Part shown: positions 44,015 to 51,893 of the stretch, piece after piece
Numbering within the stretch: the first letter of the stretch is position 1
How the letters are laid out: every line of letters begins with the position of its first letter
DNA from: Streptomyces sp. HUAS CB01
GTDB taxonomy: Bacteria > Actinomycetota > Actinomycetes > Streptomycetales > Streptomycetaceae
DNA length: 64,000 nucleotides
Direction of reading: 5' to 3'
Assembly: GCF_030406905.1 (NCBI RefSeq)
Contig: NZ_CP129137.1
Location: 248,001 to 312,000, forward strand
Position numbers and translations under genes: made by a program
Notes under the pieces: generated by a model
What the model saw: the letters and a program-made list of their open reading frames with translations, nothing else
Databases searched by the model: none
Told to the model about the DNA's origin: nothing

Positions 44015-44893
44015 GTGGACGCAGGCCCACCCCTGATCGATTTCGCCGTTGCGACTCCCGAGCCTCGTGCGCTCGACGTCCGGTGGATCCACGGCTCGCC
44101 GTCGGCCAAGCACAACACCGACCCGGACATCCAGGTCCACGCGTACGACGAGCACACGTTCATCCTGCGCCAGAACATGGCGATCAACTACGAGGCGCCC
44201 TTCCTGTTCCTGCTGTTCGGCAACGCCCAAGCGGTGCTGATCGACACCGGCGCCACCGCGTCCGTCGAGTTCTTCCCCTTGCGGCCGGTGGTCGACGACC
44301 TCATCGAGGGCTGGCTCTCCCGCCACCCCCGCGAGGGGTACCGCCTGTTGGTGCTGCACACCCACGCGCACGGCGACCACATCGCGGGCGACGGCCAGTT
44401 CGCCGACCGCCCCGACACCTCGGTGGTCGGCGCAGAACTCACCACCGCCTGGAAGTACTTCGGATTCAGCGAAGACCCCGACGCCGTGGCCCAGGTCGAT
44501 CTGGGAGGGCGCATGCTGGAATGCCTGGCCACTCCCGGCCACCACGAGGCAGCGGTCACGTTCTTCGACCCCTGGACCGGGTTCCTGCTCACCGGCGACA
44601 CGGTCTACCCCGGTCGGCTCTACATCCAGGACCGGCAGGCCTTCGCCCGGACCGTCGACCGCCTGATCGAGTTCTCCGACCACCGACCGGTCACCCACGT
44701 CCTGGGCTGCCACATCGAGATGACCCGGCAGCCAGGCGTGGACTACCCGATCCGCACCACCTACCAGCCCGACGAGCCCGCACTGCAGATGTCCACCGGT
44801 CACCTGCGCGAGATCCGTGCCGCGCTCGACGAGATCGGCGAGCGGCCCAGCCGGCGTGCCTTCCCCCTCTTCGTCCTGTGCCCCAGCGAATGA
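44015..44893 (+). CDS. Metallo-beta-lactamase-fold hydrolase
   Basis: A 292-residue MBL-fold protein. The metal motif is HTHAHGDHIAG near residue 113, followed by other ligands in ATPGHHEAAVTF and LTGDTVYPGRLY. The N-terminal strand-rich part (FLFLLFGNAQAVLIDTGA) is typical. GAGGAG precedes the GTG start. It resembles small lactonase or glyoxalase-II-like enzymes; substrate unknown. It lies 222 bp downstream of the RidA gene and may be independent. Confidence 0.82.
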   Translation: MDAGPPLIDFAVATPEPRALDVRWIHGSPSAKHNTDPDIQVHAYDEHTFILRQNMAINYEAPFLFLLFGNAQAVLIDTGATASVEFFPLRPVVDDLIEGWLSRHPREGYRLLVLHTHAHGDHIAGDGQFADRPDTSVVGAELTTAWKYFGFSEDPDAVAQVDLGGRMLECLATPGHHEAAVTFFDPWTGFLLTGDTVYPGRLYIQDRQAFARTVDRLIEFSDHRPVTHVLGCHIEMTRQPGVDYPIRTTYQPDEPALQMSTGHLREIRAALDEIGERPSRRAFPLFVLCPSE

Positions 44894-45398
44894 ACTGCAC
44901 CAGCGAAGCGGCCCCGCGTGCGGTTCAAGCCGACTCCCCGCCGCAGATTCCCGGCCTCGCAGACGGCACCGGCGTCTGGACCGGTGCCACGGCGACGGGG
45001 ACCACGACGTTCACCACGGTCCGCACATCGCCGCGCGCCGGCGACGCACGGACCGAGTCGGTGTGGCCTGGGCACGGGCTCAGTACGCCCGGCGGGTGCG
45101 GCGCTCGCCGGTGACCTTCGAGGCGGGCAGGCGACCGGCCTTGGAGGTTCCCGTCAGGGTTCTCCGTCGATCTTCACGGTGAAGGCCAGGTTCAGATCAT
45201 CGCCCGCCGACGGTTGCGGAGCAGCGCACTCCTGCTCTGGCATCGGCAGCTTGGGCGACTGAGCCGCCGAGTTGCCGGCGCCCGCTGCGTCGAACGTCGG
45301 AGAATCGCCCGGCCCGGAGGCAGGCGCGTCTCCCGGGCCCGGTCGGGCCACGGCACGAGCCGTTCCCTTGGCCTCGCTGGCCGATTCCCTCACACGGA
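44894..45398. other. Intergenic stretch, no gene assigned
   Basis: About 500 bp between the MBL gene and the cold-shock terminator. A 79-codon minus-strand frame at 45154-45393 has low-complexity composition and no good ribosome site, so I leave it unassigned. Confidence 0.5.
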
Positions 45399-45431
45399 CC
45401 AGGCCCCCGGAGCGTCGCTCCGGGGGCCTGG
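45399..45431 (-). terminator. Strong terminator of the cold-shock gene
   Basis: A perfect 15-bp stem (CCAGGCCCCCGGAGC with its complement) and a GTC loop, 19 bp after the cspA-like stop on the minus strand. It would also stop transcripts from the other side. Confidence 0.85.
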
Positions 45432-45449
45432 TTCACGGCTGGGGCCGAA

Positions 45450-45779
<330 letters not shown>

Positions 45780-45958
45780 CTAACGATGACGCTACACGGC
45801 GATACCGCCCATGACCAGAGAGCAACGTGTGTCCGTGACCTCGCGGAGTAGCACCTCCCACTCGCCCGGAGCCGTCTCCGTGCTGGAGGGAACCCAGCCG
45901 GCGTAGGTCCGCCGACGCGAGGTGGGCCCTCGGCCACGGTCGCTGCGGAGGTGCACCC

Positions 45959-46363
45959 GTGTCCTGGCCGTCTGTGGTCATTCTTGTCCCCTCGAAGCGA
46001 CGCCCGTCGCTCGAAGGGCGCATCCGTTCCCTTGGCCTCGTGCCGGATCCTGGGACGGGTGACGCAAGACTGCACTGGCGCGGCCACTCGTACGACATCA
46101 GCCTTTCGGGCGAGATCCTGGCGGACTACGAGCCGGAGGAGCCCGAGCGGGTGAGAGCCCGGATCGGCGAACCGTACGCGGTCTACGTGTCGTGCCCGTC
46201 CATGGACGCCGCCCGGGCCTTCCTCCGCCACGTCCTGCCTGGTGGCGACGGTCTTGTCGACACCAACCATTTCGAGATCCTGCAGACGGGCGAGTTCCTC
46301 ACGCTGCTGGCCCGTTATCCGCAATGGGACTGGCGTCGCCTACCGAGCACAGATCTCCAGTAG
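45959..46363 (+). CDS. Conserved hypothetical protein
   Basis: A 134-residue cytosolic protein of unknown function. It starts MSWPSVVILVPSKRRPSLEG; later segments RLHWRGHSYDISLSGEILADYEP and YAVYVSCPSMDAARAFLRHVL suggest an alpha/beta fold. GCGGAGG lies 6 nt upstream of the GTG. It converges on the helicase remnant. I do not recognise a characterised family. Confidence 0.6.
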   Translation: MSWPSVVILVPSKRRPSLEGRIRSLGLVPDPGTGDARLHWRGHSYDISLSGEILADYEPEEPERVRARIGEPYAVYVSCPSMDAARAFLRHVLPGGDGLVDTNHFEILQTGEFLTLLARYPQWDWRRLPSTDLQ

Positions 46364-46469
46364 TCGGCGCCTCGTCATCTGTGGGACCGGACGAGGAGGG
46401 CGTGCAGGACCGGCCGCGCCCCTGTGCACGTGGTGACCTGCGAGGCGCAGGGCTCGCAGCAGGTGGCTG

Positions 46470-46920
46470 CGAACAGCGCATCCCGAGGGCGGTCAGCTGC
46501 TCGACCCTCTCGGCGGCGAGCGCGGCGGCGCGGGAGCGCTGGTTGCTGATCCGGGTCCCGAGACTGACGTCGCGCTGCTCCGGGCCCTCGCAGCTGGCCG
46601 GCGGAACGCCGACGGTCTCGATGTGCTCGCGGGGGACCTGGAGGTGCCCCTCGCGCTCGCGGTACCGGGTGGCGGCGGCGAGGTTGAGGGACCGCTCGTC
46701 CGCGTGTGTGGTGCGTGGTTCCGGCTGCTCGGCGGCGGTGTCCGCAGGCTCGACCCCGCCGGTGGCCATGACGACCTGGGTCCGCGGCCCGCGCTCCGGC
46801 ACGGCTGTCCGGGGCTCGGCCTCCAGGGCGCGGAGCACCGCGTCCACGGCCTCGCGCCGGTGGGGGGACAAGGGCTTCGTCGTGCGCAGACAGCCTTCGT
46901 GTCGGTTCTGCCAGGCGGTG
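46470..46920 (-). pseudogene. DEAD/DEAH-box helicase with helicase-associated domain, internal deletion
   Basis: Minus-strand frame starting near WQNRHEG, LSPHRREAVDAVLRALE and RGPRTQVVMATGG, which is the N-terminal end of a DEAD/DEAH helicase just up to the P-loop (ATGSGKT is cut after ATGG). It continues directly with LNLAAATRYREREGHLQVPREH and LGTRISNQRSRAAALAAERV, a helicase-associated repeat normally hundreds of residues further on. The whole motor domain is missing, so this is a deletion product. Such helicases are frequent beside tap and tpg in Streptomyces arms. Confidence 0.65.
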
Positions 46921-46940
46921 ATCTGGGGCGCGCGACGGGG

Positions 46941-47495
46941 TCAGAGGTCGAACTCGACGTAGTCGACATCCGTGAACTCCACGGACAGGCCCGCCGCACG
47001 GCGGCCTCGGTCCTTGAAGTACTCCTCCTGGAGGGCCTCCGCCGCGATGGTCCTCAGCTCCTGGTCGGTGGCTCCCTGCGTCTGGGCGTCGAAGAGACGG
47101 GCCGCGTACGCCGGCGGCAGGTGATGCGTGATCAGCCGGACGCGGGCGTCGTCGGTGCTGCCCGGAGCCGCGGTGAAGCCGAACCTGGCGCGGGTCTCGA
47201 TCACCATGCCCGTGGACGTGGCGGCCTGCTTCTTGGCCCGCTCCCGCACCCGGGGCTGCCAGCGCCGTCGCACTTCGGTGGCGAGTCGGGCCGCGAGTTC
47301 CGGGCGGGGCCGCCTGATCTGGTCCTTCACGTAGCGTTCGACCGTGCGTTGGGAGATGCCGAGCAGTTCGGCCACCGGCCTGGTGCCCTTGAGCTGCTTG
47401 ACCAGGTACCGCATCTGCGCCGGGGCGCTCTTCGGTGCCGGCCGGGTGGCCTTGTTCGCCACCGCTTCGTCGAGGCTGTCGTCGAACATGCCCAT
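46941..47495 (-). CDS. tpg: Telomere terminal protein Tpg
   Basis: A 184-residue terminal protein that is covalently linked to the 5' ends of linear Streptomyces chromosomes and primes end patching. The N-terminal part carries APAQMRYLVKQLKGT and a helix-turn-helix (LLGISQRTVERYVKDQ). A conserved middle, RRRWQPRVRERAKKQAATSTG and RARFGFTA, matches Tpg proteins, as does the ending VEFTDVDYVEFDL. Residue 114 is threonine (PGSTDDAR), which I recall as the deoxynucleotidylated residue of the S. coelicolor Tpg. It lies 6 bp after the tap stop and is cotranscribed. The usual length of 184-185 residues is kept. Confidence 0.93.
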   Translation of the reverse strand: MGMFDDSLDEAVANKATRPAPKSAPAQMRYLVKQLKGTRPVAELLGISQRTVERYVKDQIRRPRPELAARLATEVRRRWQPRVRERAKKQAATSTGMVIETRARFGFTAAPGSTDDARVRLITHHLPPAYAARLFDAQTQGATDQELRTIAAEALQEEYFKDRGRRAAGLSVEFTDVDYVEFDL

Positions 47496-47501
47496 CGCGT
47501 A

Positions 47502-49790
47502 CTACTCCCCCTCGTGGGCGGCGTCGGTGCCCTTGATGTGCTGAGCGGGATTGTGTCCCTCCTCGAGCATCCGGACAGCCCACATCAGGTCCTGCGTTCC
47601 TTCGTGCTTGACCATGCCGGGGCTCACCCCCAGCCGGAACGTACCGGGCGCGGGCTTGCCGTCCGGGGTGTACGGCAGGACGTCCAGCGGCGAGGGCCCG
47701 TCGGAGAGGTACACCGCGCAGTCCGACAGCAGCGCGACCGGGACCAGCGCGTCGTCCCCGAGGACGAGATGCCCGGTGGGGGCGGGTGCGTGCTGGGTGG
47801 CGAGCGCCGTCTTGAGCAGCTTGCGGTGCATGTTGACGCGCGCGGTGGAGATGACGGCTGCCCGGATGTCCGGGCGCCACGTGGGGCGTTCCAAGGCAGG
47901 CCACCGCTCCCCCGCCCGGTATCCGGCGCCCTGCGGGCGCTCGCGGAGCTTGCCGATCCCGCCCTTGACGGTCGCCTTGATCGCGGACAGGACGGCGGCC
48001 GTGCCGGGATCGGCCTGCCGGTGCGTCTCCATCGCGGCGAGGAACTCGGCGTCGTCCATCCCGGCCACCACACCGAGGTCGGCCATCGTCGCCTTGTACG
48101 CCTCGCTGAGCTGCTTGTACCAGGGGTCCAGGTAGGGCCCCGACTCCGGCCGCAGCCACGCCTCGACCGGCTCGACGGTGACGGGCAGCCCGTGGTTCGC
48201 GACGAGTTCGGCCGCGTAGGCGACGGTCGGGGTGGCGTACCAGGCCGGGCCGTCGGGACGTTGGCCGTTCGGGGTGAAAGGGCTCGGCAGCCGGGGATCG
48301 AGTTCGATGCCGGAGAGGTCGACGAGCCAGGAGCCGGGGATCCTCTTGTCGAAGGCGGGCTTCTTCACGTGGACCGGGGCCGACAGGCCGACGACGAGGC
48401 GGTTCGCGGCGGCGAGGAACGCGGTGTTGACGTCGATCCCGACCGCGAACCGGCGCGCGCACTCGGCGCCGGTGAGCAGCTCGGGCTCGCGGATCCAGTC
48501 GAACGCCTCCTCGTCGAGGACCTGGTCGGGAGTGCGCTGGTGGTGACGCGGGTACAGGCCCGCGACGATCGGATGCTCGGCCGGTGCCTCAGGCGGCGCC
48601 GGGTCGACCGGCTCGGACAGCGAACCGGGCACCGCGCCGGACATCCACGTGCCCGACGCCTCGTCCCGTACGGCGCGGGTCGGCGGGCGCAGCGCCGTCA
48701 TCAGCTCGAGCCCGCACACTGCCGTCGACCCGCGCGGCGTGATCACGCGGGACGCGTACCTGCCGAGCACGGCAGCGACATCCGGGGCGGGAAGCCGGGC
48801 GGTGCCGCCCCACGAGCGCGTGTCGAGCGCGTCCCACGGCAGGATCGCGAACTGCACACACTGCCGCCGGTCCCCCTCGGCAGGCCGGTAGACGCGCGCC
48901 CACGGCCCGAACCCGCGCTTCGTGAGCTTCCAGCCCGCCTTCACGATCTGCTTCACCACCGGATGGCTCTCCGGCAGCCGCAGGCCTCGCCGGTCCTCCA
49001 GCACCGGTGGCAGCCCGAGGCGTTCGGCGGCAGCCGCCGTGACCACGATGAGCGGATCCGCGTCCTTCCCCGAACGGTGCAGCCGCTCCGCTCCCAACCT
49101 CGCCTCGCCCAGCGCCCACTCCACGACCCCGACGAGTGTGTTGGCCGGGCACTCCAGCACCAGACCGCCCAGGCCGTACACGGACCCGTCGCCGTCGAGC
49201 ACACCCAGCGGACCGTGCGCGAAACGCGCATCGGCGGTGACGCCGACCGGAAGGGACGGGCGCCCCGTTGTCGTCCTCCTGGGCTTCGTCGTCTTCGTCG
49301 TCTTCGTCGCCGTCGGCTGCGTCGCCGTCGTCGGCCCTGTCGTCTTCGCTGGGGCGGCGCGACGAGGTGCCGCAACGGGTGAGGCAGTGCTTGCGGAACC
49401 GGTCGCTCCGGTCTGGGTGCGGTCAGGGTCCGGTGTTGTGGGCGTAGGTGACGGCTGGGGTGTCGGCTGCGTATCGCCGGGCGCGGGGAGTGCGGCGTCC
49501 GGTGCCGTCGGGCCGGGCACCGCCTCCGGCGCCGGGTAGCGGGCCGCAAGTCCCTCCAGGAGCCGCGCGTAGGCGGCGCGTTTCGGCGCCCTCGGCTCCG
49601 TCCGGCCCGCCTCCCAGCCGCTGACCGCCTCCCGTCGGACCTGCAGGACCTTGGCCACCTGCTCCTGACTCAGACCGGCAGTCTCCCGCAGTCGCTTCCG
49701 CTCGGCCGGGTCCGGCAGTGGCTCCCTCGACGCCACCTCCTCCAGCAGAGCGTCGACCGCACCGAACAGCGTTTCCTCATCGCTCGACAC
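47502..49790 (-). CDS. tap: Telomere-associated protein Tap
   Basis: A 762-residue telomere-associated protein that binds the 3' overhang of the linear chromosome and recruits Tpg. The N-terminal part has a helix-turn-helix (ETAGLSQEQVAKVLQVRREAV, then SGWEAGRTEPR). A low-complexity Thr/Pro/Lys region (about residues 105-185) separates it from the main body, which contains conserved segments such as GLGGLVLECPANTLVGVVEW, IRRAVD-type linker (FAVGIDVNTAFLAAANRL) and GGIGKLRERPQGAGYR. The ATG start at 49790 follows GAGG. It heads a two-gene operon with tpg. Its upstream region shows repeated CGTGYGATT motifs, possibly for its own HTH. Confidence 0.92.
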   Translation of the reverse strand: MSSDEETLFGAVDALLEEVASREPLPDPAERKRLRETAGLSQEQVAKVLQVRREAVSGWEAGRTEPRAPKRAAYARLLEGLAARYPAPEAVPGPTAPDAALPAPGDTQPTPQPSPTPTTPDPDRTQTGATGSASTASPVAAPRRAAPAKTTGPTTATQPTATKTTKTTKPRRTTTGRPSLPVGVTADARFAHGPLGVLDGDGSVYGLGGLVLECPANTLVGVVEWALGEARLGAERLHRSGKDADPLIVVTAAAAERLGLPPVLEDRRGLRLPESHPVVKQIVKAGWKLTKRGFGPWARVYRPAEGDRRQCVQFAILPWDALDTRSWGGTARLPAPDVAAVLGRYASRVITPRGSTAVCGLELMTALRPPTRAVRDEASGTWMSGAVPGSLSEPVDPAPPEAPAEHPIVAGLYPRHHQRTPDQVLDEEAFDWIREPELLTGAECARRFAVGIDVNTAFLAAANRLVVGLSAPVHVKKPAFDKRIPGSWLVDLSGIELDPRLPSPFTPNGQRPDGPAWYATPTVAYAAELVANHGLPVTVEPVEAWLRPESGPYLDPWYKQLSEAYKATMADLGVVAGMDDAEFLAAMETHRQADPGTAAVLSAIKATVKGGIGKLRERPQGAGYRAGERWPALERPTWRPDIRAAVISTARVNMHRKLLKTALATQHAPAPTGHLVLGDDALVPVALLSDCAVYLSDGPSPLDVLPYTPDGKPAPGTFRLGVSPGMVKHEGTQDLMWAVRMLEEGHNPAQHIKGTDAAHEGE

Positions 49791-49818
49791 GCCACACCTC
49801 CCTCCCGAACGCTACACC

Positions 49819-49850
49819 AATCGCACGCCATATCACGCACGAATCACACG
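49819..49850. promoter_or_regulatory. Direct repeats upstream of tap
   Basis: AATCGCACG (49819-49827) and AATCACACG (49842-49850) form a near-perfect direct repeat spaced 23 bp, immediately before the tap start. This AT-richer region also contains the likely tap promoter. A candidate operator for the HTH of Tap; speculative. Confidence 0.3.
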
Positions 49851-50411
49851 TGTTGACATGGATCGTGCATTGCGACGGATCCGCCGGGCGGTTCCGGACG
49901 TGCCGAGCCGGGATCGAGGGGTGTTCAGCGCTTCCCCTCATGTGCCGATGGGAACAGCGAGGGCCGTTACCCGACGGCGAGTTCCCGGATCGCGGCATGG
50001 TCGAGGCGGCCGCGATCCGGACGGCTCGGAATCCGCGCGCCGGCGCGAGCGTGGGCCATTCGTGCGAACCGCCGCGCGGTGGCGCTGTTACACAGCGGGC
50101 CGAGCCGGAAGGCGGGCGCGGAGAGGCGCAGCCGAAGGGGCGCGTGGGGCGCTGGAAACCGCTTGTTGTTGATCAGTGAACGGATCGGTGCAACAGGAAA
50201 CCAATTCCGTTCGGGACGGATGCGAAGTACATGCCCCTTGCAGGCAAGAGTTACGGACATGTCCGCATTTCGTCATAGCGTCCGGTTTGCGTCTCGTCGG
50301 GTCCGCGACCAGGCCACAGTGAGGGCCCTCGGCAGCAAGCCGGGAACCCGAACCGCCGCACAAGGCCCCCGAACAGGACCTTGTCAGGCACGTCCACGAA
50401 GGGGCATCCAC
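49851..50411. other. Intergenic stretch upstream of lamin-tail gene
   Basis: About 560 bp with no convincing gene. It contains a 12-bp perfect palindrome CGGACATGTCCG at 50254-50265, about 150 bp before the lamin-tail gene, which may be a regulator site. Confidence 0.4.
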
Positions 50412-50885
50412 ATGTCTGCTTCCCGCATCACCCGCCGCGTCGTCGCCACCGCACTCGCCTCCGGCGCACTGCTCGCGGCGGCCGCGCTGCCGGCGACCGC
50501 GGCCGACCACGACCGGCACCACGGCTTCCGGTCGACGGTCGTCATCGGACAGGTCCAGTACGACAGCCCCGGACGCGACGACCACTCCAACCGCAGCCTC
50601 AACGCCGAATGGGTCGAGGTCCGCAACACCGGCCGACACGCGGTCAACCTCCGCGGCTACACCCTCAGCGACCGCGACGGCAACCGCTACCGCTTCGACC
50701 ACCTCCGCCTCAACGGACGCTCCAGCGTCCGCGTCCACACCGGCATCGGCCGCGACACCCGCACCGACGTCTACCAGGACCGCCGCAACTACATCTGGGA
50801 CAACCGCGACACCGCCACCCTCCGCAACGACCACGGCCGCACCATCGACACCAAGTCCTGGGGCCGCTTCGGACACCGCCACTGA
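50412..50885 (+). CDS. Secreted lamin-tail-domain protein
   Basis: A 157-residue exported protein. Residues 1-32 form a signal peptide (ATALASGALLAAAALPATAA). The mature part is a lamin-tail domain (LTD): AEWVEVRNTGRHAVNLRGYTL, SDRDGNRYRFDHLRLNGRSSVRVHTG and NYIWDNRDTATLRNDHGRTID. LTDs in bacteria occur with nucleases or as secreted binding modules. AAGGGG lies upstream of the ATG. Residues are rich in Arg, Asp and His. A strong hairpin follows the stop. Confidence 0.85.
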   Translation: MSASRITRRVVATALASGALLAAAALPATAADHDRHHGFRSTVVIGQVQYDSPGRDDHSNRSLNAEWVEVRNTGRHAVNLRGYTLSDRDGNRYRFDHLRLNGRSSVRVHTGIGRDTRTDVYQDRRNYIWDNRDTATLRNDHGRTIDTKSWGRFGHRH

Positions 50886-50907
50886 CCCCACACCCCCGCA
50901 AACCCGA

Positions 50908-50934
50908 GGGCCGGCCGCACCACGCGACCGGCCC
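50908..50934 (+). terminator. Hairpin terminator after lamin-tail gene
   Basis: GGGCCGGCCGC and GCGACCGGCCC pair with one mismatch around the loop ACCAC, 23 bp after the stop. Confidence 0.7.
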
Positions 50935-51166
50935 CGGGCCATTCCCCGAGCAGGGCGGGACAGTCGGCGACCAGCCCGGGTACCGATCGCCCATAGGCCG
51001 ACGCCAGTTGCTCACCCCCACGGTGGCCGCACCCGTTCCCCCGACCAACTGCTCCCGTGCGTCGGTCCGTCGGCGAGGGTCACCGCAGCGTGGCGGTGTC
51101 GGCGCGGTGACCGCCCCCAAGGTCGACAGCAGCGGAGACATCGACTGGTGAACTGAGCCCTGCCGA

Positions 51167-51615
51167 TCAGCTTCGTGCCCAGACGGAGATGCCGAGGTGG
51201 AGTGCGGCCTGATGGGCGATCGCGAGCTTGCGTGTGGTCGGGCACCGCCACCGCTTGAGGTGGCTGATGCACCGCTCGACGGTGCTCCGATGCTTGCGTG
51301 CCTCGAAGCCGGGTGGACGGCCGCCGAGTCGGCCTCGTCGCAGGCGGTGGCCGACTCGGCCGGACGGCTGTGGCATGACCGTCCGGATGCCCCGGCGCCG
51401 CAGTGGGCTGCGGATGGCACGTGAGGAGTACGCGCGGTCGGCCAGAACGGACAGGGGCCGGGTCCGGGCCTGCCCAGGCCGGTGCGGGGTACGCGGATGC
51501 GGGACTTCGCCGTCTCGCAGGCGGGTGCGTCACCTGTCTGGCCTGCGGTGACGGAGTCGAGGGGCCGTGGGCGGCCGTCTGCGGCCAGGTGGACCTTGGT
51601 GCGCAGTGGCGCCCG
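51167..51615 (-). pseudogene. IS5-family transposase remnant
   Basis: Minus-strand fragments of an IS5-type DDE transposase in two frames. One holds RTKVHLAADGRPRPL and TAGQTGDAPA, from the first half of the catalytic domain. The other holds GGRPPGFEARKHRSTVERC and ISHLKRWRC, from the C-terminal end with the final E and K-x-W-R motif. A frameshift lies around 51380 and the N-terminal part and ends are missing. Confidence 0.7.
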
Positions 51616-51893
51616 GCGGCAGGCGGCCGGCGAGGCCCTCGGACCCGCCTTCCGGAACCACCGGCTGTGATCAGCCTCTGCGGGCGAGCAGTTGCGGAGC
51701 CGGCCCGCGACCACTCACCGCTCCCCCGGTGGCGCCCGCCCCGGCACGGGCGGCTCGCGGCGGCCGTTGAACATCCTGCACCGCGTGCGGAAAGTGTTCG
51801 GTGATCACCCTCTGCGGTCAGAGTGGATCGCGTGTGCGGTTGTCGTCCGTCTTGCGGCACGGGATGCTGGGGAGCACGAAGGGAAGCGGTGCC

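Noticed and set aside
45154..45393. A 79-codon minus-strand frame downstream of the cold-shock gene
   Set aside because: Low-complexity composition, no good ribosome site, no family resemblance, and it lies just after a strong terminator.
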